Shown here piece after piece: positions 44,674 through 50,149 of a stretch of DNA of 64,000 nucleotides. The stretch spans positions 17,945,685 through 18,009,684 of the forward strand of contig NC_047063.1 in assembly GCF_902459465.1 (NCBI RefSeq), in the 5' to 3' direction. The notes below the pieces were generated by a model. That model saw only the letters and a program-made list of their open reading frames with translations, was not told the DNA's origin and did not search any database. The stretch is from Asterias rubens (Eukaryota > Echinodermata > Asteroidea > Forcipulatida > Asteriidae). A program made the translations under genes and the position numbers. Position 1 is the stretch's first letter; each line of letters begins with the position of its first letter.

Positions 44674-45045
44674 CACGAAGGCTATTAAGGTGTTGGGGTC
44701 TCCAAAAGGCTGCAGTCTGCCATAATCAGGCCTTGAACTTACACTCCTGCTAATCAGAAACACCACTGGTGTTCATTTTTTGTATGGATTCCAATTTGTA
44801 AAGCGCTATGATCTTGCCTCTTTCGGAATAGCGCTATATAAGCATATATATTATTGTTATTATCAAAGGATATCTCCAACAACATTTTTGTCTTTTTGTT
44901 CTTTTCTCGGTTTCTTTAGGTTCGAGTACTTGAAGCCAAGCAGAACGAAAACACCCTTCCATTTGATGGTGTCAATAAACTTCAAGACCCAAATAAAGAC
45001 CCACCCAGAGCTTTACCCCGCCACAGCCTTTTTCCTGTACACTGA
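8583..45045 (+). CDS. Whole gene: secreted CUB2-EGF17-coiled-coil protein (23 exons, introns included in span)
   Basis: Gene-level entry; exons are listed separately. Joined exons give 3351 nt, an exact multiple of three, 1116 residues plus TGA. Order: signal peptide (residues 1 to about 25), CUB1 (about 37-147), CUB2 (about 150-261), acidic linker (264-309, tentative exon), 17 EGF-like domains (about 319-1032), C-x2-C at 1035-1038, coiled coil 1041-1082, short Pro-rich tail. Both CUB domains keep four cysteines and the acidic residues typical of calcium-binding CUBs. EGF2, 3 and 5-17 start with D-x-[DN]-E-C or a close variant and are spaced like fibrillin-type tandem cbEGF. Known of these modules: calcium stiffens cbEGF rods, CUBs bind ligands, and a C-terminal coiled coil oligomerises. 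Inferred role: oligomeric extracellular matrix or surface protein. I do not recognise an orthologue; fibropellin (no avidin-like end here), SCUBE (reverse order) and matrilin (no VWA) all differ. Without the acidic exon it is 1070 residues and stays in frame. Confidence 0.85.
8855..9715 (+). other. Intron 1 of the CUB-EGF gene
   Basis: AT-rich. About 9595-9655 has a B-box-like GGATTCGAACCCACAACC, a small tRNA-like SINE fragment. Confidence 0.7.
9716..9888 (+). CDS. Exon 2: second half of CUB1
   Basis: Acceptor TTTTTCAAG, donor GTGAAAGT. Enters in phase 2 (TA+T = Tyr), exits in phase 1. Reads [10 protein letters not shown], then GRFCGDE, then KFISDSS and GFHANF, which is the classic C-terminal half of a CUB domain. 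The Asp of YDY and the Asp of SDSS match calcium ligands of cbCUB domains. Confidence 0.9.
9889..11960 (+). other. Intron 2 of the CUB-EGF gene
   Basis: Starts with (TTA)n and a pyrimidine tract, then a GACAGAAGACAGAA-type simple region (10190-10290), CATTCAATTTCAT motifs (10380-10570) and the direct duplication listed separately. Confidence 0.7.
10693..11260 (+). repeat. Direct tandem duplication, about 280-bp unit, two copies
   Basis: 10693-10953 and 10971-11260 share long identical blocks (CTCCAAGATCTGCCTTCTC, TTTTGGCACATCATGATTTG, GGCTTACAAAATTAATACAA). Non-coding. Confidence 0.8.
11961..12167 (+). CDS. Exon 3: first half of CUB2
   Basis: Acceptor TTTTCAACAG, donor GTAAGTAT. Phase 1 to phase 1. 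Encodes Cys-Ser-Arg-Asn-Phe, [15 protein letters not shown], then [14 protein letters not shown]. The CUB cysteines C1, C2 and C3 are all present. Confidence 0.9.
12168..13445 (+). other. Intron 3 of the CUB-EGF gene
   Basis: Contains the foldback element at 12333-12500, followed by a SINE-like fragment (12505-12615, GGATTTGGGTTTTCGGTCCC, GGTTTCCTCCCACA) that recurs in part near 33338-33400. Confidence 0.7.
12333..12500. mobile_element. Short foldback MITE
   Basis: GCCGATTTCACAAAACTCTT at one end and AACTCTTTGTGAAATCGACG at the other are inverted repeats; the interior is again self-complementary (CTTCCTAACTTAAGACTAAT against TTAATCCTAAGTTAGGAAG). Confidence 0.7.
13446..13583 (+). CDS. Exon 4: second half of CUB2
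   Basis: Acceptor CGTCACAG, donor GTAAGTGA. Phase 1 to 1. Reads [22 protein letters not shown] and GFLLEYEEI, completing CUB2 with its fourth cysteine and the SDES calcium-site motif. A 65-bp minisatellite begins about 70 bases after the donor. Confidence 0.9.
13651..13910 (+). repeat. 65-bp minisatellite, four copies
   Basis: Units start at 13651, 13716, 13781 and 13846, each beginning GTCCGGGTGGGAGGGGCTGA (last copy GTCTGGATGGG). Copies are nearly identical, so the expansion is recent. Confidence 0.95.
13911..14200 (-). mobile_element. Fragment of TTAA MITE, family A
   Basis: Shares AATAACAAATCTGTAAAAAC, CTCAATTGGTC and TTCAGAGGGAG.CACTTCTC with the full copies; its termini are missing. 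Confidence 0.6.
14978..15127. repeat. Long foldback (about 65-bp arms, 16-bp loop)
   Basis: GGTTTTCAACTAGTGGTTT and CCTGGTTCTTGATAATTT on the left are matched in inverse by AAATTATCAAGAACCAGG and AAACCACTAGTTGAAAACC on the right; the outer parts (GAATCAATGTGTG / CACACTTTGATTC) also pair. Confidence 0.9.
15226..15404. promoter_or_regulatory. Candidate intronic regulatory module
   Basis: Within a GC-richer patch: a perfect CArg-type box CCTTATAAGG (15226-15235), two CCAATAGGAAT blocks (15296 and 15400), and CACGTG followed by ACG (15382-15390). Motif co-occurrence only; no functional proof. Confidence 0.3.
17146..17283 (+). CDS. Tentative exon 5: Ser/Glu/Asp-rich acidic linker
   Basis: A 138-nt stretch between CUB2 and EGF1 that is open in exactly the frame required by both neighbours (phase 1 in, phase 1 out). 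Preceded by CTTTAG and followed by GTACGT. It encodes a basic cluster (RDRRRSGD), five Ser, then a run of Glu/Asp, RRR, and MDYDSYS. Removing it leaves the frame unchanged, so it could be a cassette exon. Against: the polypyrimidine tract is poor, GTACGT is not the best donor, and GAG/GAT simple repeats can be open by chance. Confidence 0.4.
20231..20525 (+). mobile_element. tRNA-derived SINE
   Basis: Starts GGGGGTGGCGTGGCCGATTG; A box TGGCCGATTGGTCAAG, B box GGGTTCGAGTCC, then GAGCAAGACAATTAAGC and GGGACGTAAAGACG as in the SINE at 3297-3692, but on the opposite strand and more decayed. Confidence 0.78.
21540..22565 (+). repeat. Tandem array of diverged 178-200-bp units, about five copies
   Basis: Anchors AATTTGTGTTGTTCTGA recur near 21843, 22042, 22220 and 22419, each followed by GGGAAGTCTGTGGTAGCACA and later TGTCTGCAAAAT. 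An earlier, more diverged copy starts near 21540. Confidence 0.85.
23469..23606 (+). CDS. Exon 6: EGF1 (non-calcium type)
   Basis: Acceptor TTCATCAG, donor GTAAAGAC, phase 1 to 1. Encodes six cysteines in EGF spacing ([14 protein letters not shown], final C) with the NGGC turn. It lacks the D-x-D-E-C start, so it probably does not bind calcium. A second AG at 23473-23474 would trim two residues without changing frame. Confidence 0.88.
24275..24664 (-). mobile_element. TTAA MITE, family A
   Basis: Begins TTAAAGACACTGGACACTAT and ends ACCAATAGTGTCCACTGCCT, inverted termini of about 24 bp. Interior TCGTCAAAGTTGCGAGATAA is shared with copies at 33577, 46749, 48281 and 51125. Confidence 0.8.
25426..25805. 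mobile_element. Foldback MITE with about 180-bp arms
   Basis: TTAAAGGGTGTATGTACTTT at one end, AAAAAGTACCCAAATCCTTTAA at the other shortened here to its key part; the interior pairs over most of its length (AAAACAATGTCATGAAAAT against ATTTTCATGACATTGTTTT). Confidence 0.85.
27141..27260 (+). CDS. Exon 7: EGF2 (calcium-binding type)
   Basis: Acceptor GAAAACAG, donor GTAAGAAT, phase 1 to 1. Begins Asp-Arg-Asp-Glu-Cys and contains [12 protein letters not shown], the C-x-N-x4-Y-x-C-x-C hydroxylation motif. One exon, one domain. Confidence 0.9.
27261..28659 (+). other. Intron 7 of the CUB-EGF gene
   Basis: Contains a short internal duplication (TTACCTGTAAGATGGTTGGT.. near 27285 resembles 27590) and, at about 28020-28190, a repeat related to 37215-37375 (CAGCCATCTTGA, GGATACA.GGAACA.GACCAAGAC). 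Confidence 0.65.
28660..28785 (+). CDS. Exon 8: EGF3 (calcium-binding type)
   Basis: Acceptor TTGTTCTCAG, donor GTAAGTCA, phase 1 to 1. Begins [12 protein letters not shown] and carries [12 protein letters not shown]. All six cysteines are present. Confidence 0.9.
28786..30077 (+). other. Intron 8 of the CUB-EGF gene
   Basis: Holds a SINE fragment at about 29014-29160 and a full GGGCCC MITE at 29159-29404; the rest is AT-rich. Confidence 0.65.
29159..29404. mobile_element. GGGCCC-ended foldback MITE, full copy
   Basis: GGGCCAATTTCATAGAGCTG at the left and AGCTCTATGAAATTGGGCCC at the right form near-perfect inverted termini; the next bases (CTTAAGCA) also pair. Confidence 0.8.
30078..30200 (+). 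CDS. Exon 9: EGF4 (non-calcium type)
   Basis: Acceptor CCCCCACAG, donor GTGAGAAC, phase 1 to 1. Starts [12 protein letters not shown] and continues [14 protein letters not shown]. Six cysteines, but neither the acidic D-x-D-E start nor the Asn of the hydroxylation motif is conserved. Confidence 0.9.
30201..30969 (+). other. Intron 9 of the CUB-EGF gene
   Basis: Non-coding apart from the 33-bp minisatellite near its 3' end. Confidence 0.7.
30688..30852 (+). repeat. 33-bp minisatellite, five copies
   Basis: Units start at 30688, 30721, 30754, 30787 and 30820; each is close to TGCATGAATCGTTTCACTGA plus TTTCTGAGGGTCC. The array ends about 117 bases before exon 10. Confidence 0.95.
30970..31110 (+). 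CDS. Exon 10: EGF5 (calcium-binding type)
   Basis: Acceptor TTCTTCTCAG, donor GTGCGTGG, phase 1 to 1. Starts [10 protein letters not shown] and holds [12 protein letters not shown]. The C1-C2 loop is longer than in the other domains. Confidence 0.9.
31111..32278 (+). other. Intron 10 of the CUB-EGF gene
   Basis: Includes a T17-like run (31360-31378) and the palindrome-rich element described separately. Confidence 0.65.
31475..32010. mobile_element. Palindrome-rich element inside a split tRNA-like sequence
   Basis: Read on the minus strand, an A-box-like CTCAGTTGGTAGAGTGCTAG (31970-31989) and a B-box-like TTCAAATCC (31487-31495) lie about 480 bp apart. Between them, TTGCATATGCAA and GTCCG..CGGAC motifs alternate many times. 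Confidence 0.6.
32279..32477 (+). CDS. Exon 11: EGF6 and first half of EGF7
   Basis: Acceptor TTGACCAG, donor GTAAAATA. Enters phase 1, exits phase 2 inside the C3-C4 loop of EGF7. EGF6 starts [13 protein letters not shown] with [15 protein letters not shown]7 starts [15 protein letters not shown]7 has only two residues (His-Thr) between C2 and C3, shorter than usual. Confidence 0.9.
32662..32902. mobile_element. 241-bp foldback MITE
   Basis: Ends GGTCAAAATTCCAGTTGAAC and GTTCAACTGGAATTTTGACC are perfect inverted repeats, with extension on both sides. The interior is built of AACTAGTT/GTTCAACT words. It is not TTAA-flanked. Confidence 0.9.
33577..33944 (+). mobile_element. TTAA MITE, family A
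   Basis: TTAA on both sides (33577 and 33941); ends AAGGCACCCGACACT and TACCAATAGTGTCCAGTG. The interior contains GAATTTGATTTCGAGACCTC. Lies about 60 bases before exon 12. Confidence 0.8.
34004..34251 (+). CDS. Exon 12: rest of EGF7, EGF8, first half of EGF9
   Basis: Acceptor TTTTCCTCTAG, donor GTAAATAT. Phase 2 in, phase 1 out. Completes EGF7 ([11 protein letters not shown]), gives all of EGF8 ([12 protein letters not shown]) and starts EGF9 ([13 protein letters not shown]). EGF8 has His where the hydroxylation motif expects Phe or Tyr. Confidence 0.9.
34252..34886 (+). other. Intron 12 of the CUB-EGF gene
   Basis: AT-rich with T-runs; nothing recognisable. Confidence 0.7.
34887..35025 (+). 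CDS. Exon 13: rest of EGF9 and most of EGF10
   Basis: Acceptor CTTCCAACAG, donor GTAAGATA. Phase 1 in, phase 2 out, the exit falling between C4 and C5 of EGF10. Encodes [12 protein letters not shown] then [15 protein letters not shown]10 carries Trp (GSWEC) at the usual aromatic position. Confidence 0.88.
35026..35921 (+). other. Intron 13 of the CUB-EGF gene
   Basis: A retroelement tail (35373-35475, GTGCTATATAAGAACCCAGC) is followed directly by a TTAA MITE. Confidence 0.65.
35476..35853. mobile_element. TTAA MITE, family C
   Basis: TTAAAGGAACATTACAG at the left and CTGTAACATTCCTTTAA at the right: inverted termini with TTAA at both borders. The interior has GAATAAAACGCTCACTGAGC. Ends about 70 bases before exon 14. 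Confidence 0.8.
35922..36112 (+). CDS. Exon 14: end of EGF10 and EGF11
   Basis: Acceptor TAACCTAG, donor GTAAAGAT. Phase 2 in, phase 1 out. Finishes EGF10 (GCFEGYF) and encodes EGF11 ([15 protein letters not shown] then [12 protein letters not shown]), which has long C1-C2 and C2-C3 loops. Confidence 0.88.
36113..36859 (+). other. Intron 14 of the CUB-EGF gene
   Basis: AT-rich; nothing recognisable. Confidence 0.7.
36860..36926 (+). CDS. Exon 15: first half of EGF12
   Basis: A 67-nt exon: acceptor TTGCTTTTAG, donor GTAAGAAT, phase 1 to 2. Encodes [23 protein letters not shown]. The intron lies in the C3-C4 loop. Confidence 0.85.
36927..37603 (+). other. Intron 15 of the CUB-EGF gene
   Basis: Contains a hairpin-bearing repeat (GAAAAGAACCGGTAG..CATCGGTTCTTTTC, 37130-37162) and a copy (37215-37375) of the repeat at about 28020-28190. 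Confidence 0.65.
37604..37659 (+). CDS. Exon 16: second half of EGF12
   Basis: A 56-nt exon: acceptor TTGTCTCCAG, donor GTAAGTAA, phase 2 to 1. Encodes [12 protein letters not shown] and the last cysteine (ETHC). A 122-codon open frame on the opposite strand overlaps it and is judged a chance ORF. Confidence 0.85.
38405..39002. mobile_element. Foldback element with GCAAAGTCACC termini
   Basis: Left end (about 38413-38475) contains GCAAAGTCACC, ACCAAAGTCAATCC and GCAAAGTCACCC; the right end (about 38927-39000) contains their inverse complements (GGGTGACTTTGC, GCGACTTTGTTGGGGG, CTTTGCTGGAGG). Confidence 0.65.
38643..38702. repeat. 60-bp near-perfect palindrome
   Basis: AAGATATAGAAGAGTTTG and CAAACTCTTCTATATCTT flank GGAACACCATCATGGTGTTACC. 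Arms of about 29 bp with almost no loop. Confidence 0.95.
39575..39761 (+). CDS. Exon 17: EGF13 and first half of EGF14
   Basis: Acceptor TATCTTTCCAG, donor GTAAGTTG, phase 1 to 2. EGF13 starts [10 protein letters not shown] with [15 protein letters not shown]14 starts [12 protein letters not shown]. Confidence 0.9.
39762..40897 (+). other. Intron 17 of the CUB-EGF gene
   Basis: (GATT)n at 39852-39875, (TTTA)n at 40424-40445, each followed by A-rich DNA with ACGATAAGAGG or GGTGATAAGAGG words; possibly two retroelement 3' ends on the minus strand. Confidence 0.6.
40898..41085 (+). CDS. Exon 18: second half of EGF14 and EGF15 (extra cysteines)
   Basis: Acceptor GCCTACCCAG, donor GTAGGAGC, phase 2 to 1. 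Completes EGF14 ([11 protein letters not shown]) and encodes EGF15 from [12 protein letters not shown] to SDNCTCL. EGF15 has eight cysteines: a CC pair at the C2 position and an extra C-x-C at its end. Confidence 0.9.
41086..41681 (+). other. Intron 18 of the CUB-EGF gene
   Basis: No gene. GCAGACTTACCAGGCATGGC and TATCTGGTAAGTCTGGC are partly inverse, suggesting a decayed foldback. Confidence 0.55.
41682..41751 (+). CDS. Exon 19: first half of EGF16
   Basis: A 70-nt exon: acceptor CTTCAATGTAG, donor GTAAGTCT, phase 1 to 2. Encodes [23 protein letters not shown]. Confidence 0.87.
41752..42335 (+). other. Intron 19 of the CUB-EGF gene
   Basis: A short family A MITE end (AAAGGCAGTGGACACGATTG, 41984-42003) is present; otherwise nothing. 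Confidence 0.6.
42336..42411 (+). CDS. Exon 20: second half of EGF16 and start of EGF17
   Basis: A 76-nt exon: acceptor TCTGTCGTCAG, donor GTGATTAT, phase 2 to 0. Encodes [11 protein letters not shown], the last cysteine of EGF16, then DVDECQQ. This is one of only two phase-0 junctions in the gene. Confidence 0.85.
42412..42925 (+). other. Intron 20 of the CUB-EGF gene
   Basis: Includes a foldback-like segment (GTTCATACTTCCTGCTAATG and CGCATTCGCAGGAAGTTTGA) related to about 54484-54650. Confidence 0.6.
42926..43028 (+). CDS. Exon 21: rest of EGF17
   Basis: Acceptor TTTTTTTTCAG, donor GTAAGTAG, phase 0 to 1. Encodes [20 protein letters not shown] and the final cysteine (HSC), completing the last EGF domain. 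Confidence 0.88.
43513..43580 (+). pseudogene. tRNA-like relic
   Basis: TTTGGTGG and CCACCAAA can form an acceptor-like stem around an A-box-like TGGTCTAGTGGTAAAAC and a decayed B-box-like GGTTAGAATTCC. The T stem does not pair well, so it is a relic rather than a working tRNA. Confidence 0.4.
44077..44453 (-). mobile_element. TTAA-flanked MITE, family B
   Basis: TTAAAGCAATCACACAACAT on the left, GTGTACAATTGCTTTAA on the right, TTAA at both borders. Inverted relative to the copy at 5177-5542 (shared TTCTCGATATCGAGAA and TACTTTTTGAGAA in inverse). Confidence 0.75.
44508..44632 (+). CDS. Exon 22: CxxC and first five heptads of coiled coil
   Basis: Acceptor CGTTGACAG, donor GTGAGTAT, phase 1 to 0. 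Encodes [11 protein letters not shown] and then a helix with Phe, Met, Ile, Leu, Leu, Met, Ile, Val, Asn, Leu at a/d positions. Known of matrilins: a C-terminal coiled coil, preceded by cysteines, links subunits. The (TCAA)n tract at 44639-44671 starts just after the donor. Confidence 0.88.
44639..44671 (+). repeat. (TCAA)n microsatellite
   Basis: Eight ATCA/TCAA units directly after the exon 22 donor. Confidence 0.95.
44920..45045 (+). CDS. Exon 23: last heptad, tail and stop
   Basis: Acceptor TTTCTTTAG. Phase 0 entry keeps the heptad register across the junction (ERV then RVLEAKQNE), which supports the splice and the frame. The tail is Pro/Asn-rich and ends SLFPVH, TGA at 45043-45045. Another frame is also open here (to 45115) but would break the coiled coil. 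Confidence 0.88.
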   Translation, partial: VRVLEAKQNENTLPFDGVNKLQDPNKDPPRALPRHSLFPVH

Positions 45046-46661
45046 AGAAAACTTCCAGAAATCTTCGAAAACAAAAGTGACCTCAAAATCTTCTGAAGAG
45101 TCACTTTCCGAATGATAATCACGCATCTGTTAAAAAGCAGTAACCAAAAGATTGTATATAAAATGCAGGTTATAATTTGGTGCATAATGTTTAACTAACT
45201 ACAGTGGGACCTTCTAAAAGTAACATTGTTTTTTCGGGTTTGTTAATGGTAAATTTCATAACAACCGAATTGTGGTAAGTGGTGCAGCTTTAAAAATTTC
45301 AAATTAATTTTTTCCCCAGGTGCTGTCATTTGTAGGGTGAATTAAGAAGTATTTACTATGAAAGGATTTGAGCATATAGATTTTGACTAAGTTACTTGTA
45401 CTTTCTAAGAACTACTGAGCCCCCATATGCCCAATGGCTGGTATTCTCAAGTGTTCAACACCTTATAGAAACTGATGACTAAATGTCACAAGTGGAAAAT
45501 TGGGGGTTATCATGTAAGGTTTTGGGTAGCAAAATGTGTAAATCTCTTTGAAGTAGTTAGTATTGGTTCTGAAAAGAACCGATGGTTGACAACAAGTGGG
45601 TTTGCACCTTTTGTTGCACATACAAGGCAAAAACCAACATCCTGCAATCATTGTTCCGTAACACACTTATTGCATTACTATAAATTAATATAATGATACA
45701 AGTGTTGTATACTACCTTTTAGTATGACATTCTGTTATTTTCCTAACTAAATGTTGTTCAAACATGCCAAATTGGTTAATTATATGGGTTTCTAAAAAGC
45801 TAAGCATCTGCATACAAAGTTAAAAATTTCTTTCAACGTATTACATAACAACTAAAAACTTTATTGTGATTTTCATGAAACAAACATTTCCTTTCGTTAA
45901 TTTGTGACATGAGGATGAGCCTGCATGTAAACATAAGCATACTTTGTTTTTGTTTTCATAGAGGTTTCATTATGCACAGTCTTGTTTCTAGGGGTGTTTG
46001 TGAAATCGTTCTTGAAATTGTCCTACAAAATGTTTATCACAGCCCGTCACTTACAAATTATACACTTTTCAGGCCACAATCAATCTTGTTTTTACTTTTA
46101 CAAAATAATGTTACATATATAGTTTTGACTACCAAAAATATTTAATTATAAAAAGTGTCTATACAATCACCTGATGAATTTAAGAAGAGTATTTCTTTGT
46201 AAATAGTGTAAATTGAGCTGTTGTTTTGTAGTTGGTTGTAGAAAAGGAACACCTATGGTTAGGTTGAGTTTGTCAGAGATAATTCATTTTACAAAAACTA
46301 TTAATTATTATTATTAAAAATAATAAACAAAAAACTTGTTTTATTAGTACACAACTTTCAGAATAAAATTATCAGGATATTTTTTAATGTGATTTAATGT
46401 GAAGCATAACTGCAAAGCTTATATTGGATCCATTGAGAAAGCTACAATTAGAGATTGTTATGAAAGGGTTATACTGTTGCATTTTCGCACTGTTGTCACC
46501 TTTTACCTCAAAATGAATACAGTGGAAGGGCCGTTATTTATTATAAGAAAGACAATTATATTTCGACATGACACAATACTAAAATATGATTCGAAAATGA
46601 CTACAATCTTAGTTGCTGTATTATTTAAATGATAATGGAAATTTAATTTTGTTTTTAACTA
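45046..46661 (+). other. Probable 3'UTR and downstream AT-rich DNA
   Basis: AT-rich, no convincing ORF. Part of it (about 45500-45670, with AAAAGAACCGATGGTTGAC) is a copy of a repeat also present at about 37080-37200 in an intron. Confidence 0.4.
46322..46367 (+). terminator. Candidate poly(A) signals of the CUB-EGF gene
   Basis: Two AATAAA hexamers at 46322-46327 and 46362-46367 are the first clear signals I found after the stop codon, implying a 3'UTR of about 1.3 kb. No transcript evidence is available. Confidence 0.3.
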
Positions 46662-47193
46662 TTAAAGGCATTGGACACTCCTGGTAACTCAAAATAATTT
46701 TAAGCAGAAAACCTTGCTTGTTAACGAGTAATGGGGAGAGGTTGATAGTTAAAGGCAGTGGACACTATTGGTAATTACTCAAAATAATTATCATCATAAA
46801 ACCTTTCTTGATTACGAGTAATGGGGAGAGGTTGATAATATAAAACATTGTGAGAGACAGCTCCCTCTGAAGTGACGTAGTTTTCGAGAAAGAAGTAATT
46901 TTCCACGAATTGGATTTCGAGACCTCAAGTTTAGAACTTGTTTTCGAGAAAGAAGTAATTTTGCACGAATTTGATTTCGAGACCTCAGATTTAGATTTTG
47001 AGGTCTCGAAATTAAGCATCTGAAAGCATAAAACTTCGTGTAACAAGGGTGTTTTTATTTCATTCATATCTCGCAACTTCAACGACCAATATTGAGCTCA
47101 AATTTTCACAGGTTTGTTATTTTATGAATATGTTGAGATACACCAAGTGGGAAGACTGTTCTTTGACAATTACCAATAGTGTGTCCAGTGTAA
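46662..47193 (+). mobile_element. Two nested family A TTAA MITE copies
   Basis: A truncated copy (46662-46748, TTAAAGGCATTGGACACTCC) is followed by a fuller copy (46749-47193, TTAAAGGCAGTGGACACTAT to ACCAATAGTGTGTCCAGTG). The fuller copy has an internal duplication of about 60 bp (GTTTTCGAGAAAGAAGTAAT at 46881 and 46940). Confidence 0.8.
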
Positions 47194-48280
47194 CTTGTAA
47201 ATAAATAAGTTTTGAAACTGCTTGTCACAAACGGAGCCCAGCAAGCCAATGGATGACCAACCTTTATTAGGGAATTAGGGCCTTCATTTCACCCTTTCTT
47301 TTATTTTATTAATTGCTAAGCTAAATTGAAAAGCTGTGGTTTGATATCTTGATTAGGATTTAGCGAAATTAATTTGTAAAATATGTAAAGCAATAACTTC
47401 AGTCATTCAAGGTAAAAACATATCCCATTGTAACCAAATGGCTGAATTGGTTGATTAAAAAGGAACCAACACATCATTCAAATCCATCATTTATTTGAAA
47501 ATTATATTTAAACGTGAAAGTGAAATCCATCATTTATTTTTATGACTTATAAATGTCATAGTTGAGATAAAGTCATAGTTAGTTATTTTCATCTCAAATA
47601 TGTTCTTCGTGTAACCCCTAACCAAGAGTTGCTTTTAGCCTTGTTTGGTGTGAAAGTGCATTAATTACAAACAAATGGAAAAAGAAGTCACCTTCTCAGC
47701 AAGGTGTTTTATTTCTGTTCATATTTGCCTCTTTATGTTAATCTCTTGAAGAATTGCAAGGATATCTTGGTGCTTTTTGTCATAATTTCGAAACAAATAA
47801 TTGTTATGGTAAAATCAGATTGTAAATGATCAGTATTACTTTTTGCTAATGAAGAGAGTTGACATTGTTGAACTTGTCTTATATTTTAACTGTTTCTGTT
47901 TATTGTTTAGGGGGTGGGGGAGCCTGTGTTAAAATCTCGAGGAATACTTAACACTGATAACTGAATCAGACATGTTTTTTTCTGGTTTTCTTTCAAATCA
48001 GTATTGGACGCCTTGGAGTTACTGTATATACAATTTGTTAATTAAATCACCTTTAGGTGGGTTGATAGTAAACTTTTCTCCCGTTTTGTTTTTTTGTGTG
48101 TTTGATTATTTCCTTTAACTTTCACTGGGAAATTATAGGTTGACATAATGGTATGGTCATAGATTAGTAAATACTCAAAACATTAGCATGATTAGTAGTC
48201 ATACAAACTTGCTTGGTATTAAGCACTGCATTCCGTTGCTAGATGAGTAGTATACATTATTTTTAAAAGAAATCCATTTT
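47194..48280. other. Intergenic, no gene seen
   Basis: AT-rich; nothing recognisable. Confidence 0.6.
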
Positions 48281-48664
48281 GAAGACAGTGGACACTATTG
48301 GTAATTGTCAAAGACCAGTCTTCTCACTTGGTTTATCTCATTATATACATAAAATAACAAACCTGTGAAAATTTGAGCTCAATCGGTCGTCGAAGTTGCG
48401 AGATAATAATGAAAGAAAAAATACCCTTGTCACACGAAGTTGTGTGTGTTTAGATGGTTGTTTTCACGACCTCAAGCTCTAAATCTGAGGTCTCGAAATC
48501 AAACTCATGGAAAATTACTTCTGTCTCGAAAACTATGGCACTTCAGAGGGAGCCGTTTCTCACAATGTTTTATACAATCAACCTCTCCCCATTACTCATT
48601 ACCAAGAAAGGTTTAATGCTAATTATTATTTTGGGTAATTACCAATAGTGTCCACTGACTTCAA
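48281..48664 (-). mobile_element. TTAA MITE, family A
   Basis: AAGACAGTGGACACTATTGG to ACCAATAGTGTCCACTGACT; interior GTCGTCGAAGTTGCGAGATA. Same family as 24275-24664 and in the same orientation. Confidence 0.8.
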
Positions 48665-49896
48665 AAGACGAAGCAGCGCCCTCACTGAGGTCATAAAGGA
48701 AGACCTGCCATTGGCTGAACTTTGTGCGCTCAGACTGGGCCTCTACTATCTTCATCCGCAATGGTAAAGACTGGTACTTGCTTTTTAGAACCAATGATTT
48801 CATTGTACGATCATTTCATTTGACAAACGGGAAGTTACGTATAAGCATTCTGTGTGTTGATTGGTCCAAAGTGACGTTTTAGCGGCTGCACTGCGGTCGT
48901 CTGCTCATGAATATAGGTGAAAGATTAAGATGGACAGGGATTGACCTAGGCTAAAGGCCACACTCTGGCGTTTTTCCCGAGCCTCGAAGTGTCACATATA
49001 AAGATGTTCAAGCTAGGCACACGCGTGAATGTTTCTGCCGTACGTTTGACCTCAACGAAAGCGGTCAACTCGAGGGGTCTATTTTGATACGCACCCAATG
49101 TATTTAGCCCTATAGGACTCATCCACTGTGCTAGCTGTACAAGAATATAATACGAAAATGTAAGTCCGCCAGGGCTACCAATATAACGTGAGTCGAGCAT
49201 GTTTTTCTACGATGTAGGCCTACACACTAAAAATTTACCGGACAGCAACTTAGCCATTATAGGGTTTTTATTTTGTGTTCTGTTTTGTATTTTTTTTTAT
49301 AATGGGAGAGTGATTTAATTATAAAGTGTTGTCTGGGTAAAAATGCTGCACGTGTGTGTAATATAAATTGAAGTGGCCTAGTAATGATCGATCATCTCAA
49401 AGCAATATCAGGTCTAATGGTTAATTATACACAGCTGTTGCCAAGAACCTGCAATATGTCATTTCATAGATTTTGTTTTATTTGTAGTCAAAGCCTCAAC
49501 TTATTACCCTCAGTATCCCTAAATGTAATTAATTTGTGCTTGAAAATTCAATAGGCCTAGTCTTCGTGCAGGATAACCGCTTCCACGTACCACATACACT
49601 TATATTATATTATATGAGATAAAAAATAATTTGTGCAATCATGTAGGCCTTCACGCAATCAATACCAACGGTGTGGACTTCTTTTGGGCTCATGGCTTAA
49701 TTATTAGATTTTTTTTTATATAAACCTTTGCCAATACAGCGGATCGATTTGCCCGTGCGAAGAAAGACTCCAAAACCACTGCATCTTCGTCATCTGTTAT
49801 CATCAAACAAAATCACTGTTTACATTGTGGATTTTCATTATGTATAGCAACAGAAGAGTGGTATAAAGAAGCCTTAGATTCAATCTTTTGCCGATA
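48665..49896. other. Upstream region of the WAP-like gene
   Basis: Contains a GC-moderate stretch (48700-49200) that is open on the minus strand for 84 codons but matches nothing I know, then AT-rich DNA up to the TATA box. Confidence 0.5.
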
Positions 49897-49906
49897 TATA
49901 TAAAAG
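49897..49906 (+). promoter_or_regulatory. TATA box of the WAP-like gene
   Basis: TATATAAAAG, a canonical TATA box. Transcription would start near 49925-49935. The leader from there to 50149 (about 220 nt) has no ATG, so the first start codon is the one chosen for the gene. Confidence 0.6.
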
Positions 49907-50149
49907 AGGACGACCAGATTTGAGAACAGTTGACTGAGCAGGTTCCAGACACCTAGCATACGACGAAACTACCGGCAATTTATCTGCCTTCAACAATTAT
50001 TTAAGCCTATCCTGTGGCACGTCTGCTAGCACAAGCCCTTGCAAGACACTTTCTGTGCTTCCATAAATCTCAAACACACGAGAGAAATCCAAAGGGCAAT
50101 AGCCACCTACTCTTAGCACCGGCATTTTGACAGCGGTCCGGAAGACGCG

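Noticed and set aside
44780..45115. 111-codon ORF overlapping the last exon in another frame
   Set aside because: The frame set by the previous exon keeps the coiled-coil register; this one does not.
48946..49200. 84-codon minus-strand ORF in a GC-moderate stretch
   Set aside because: No similarity or motif recognised and no start context; not enough to call a gene.
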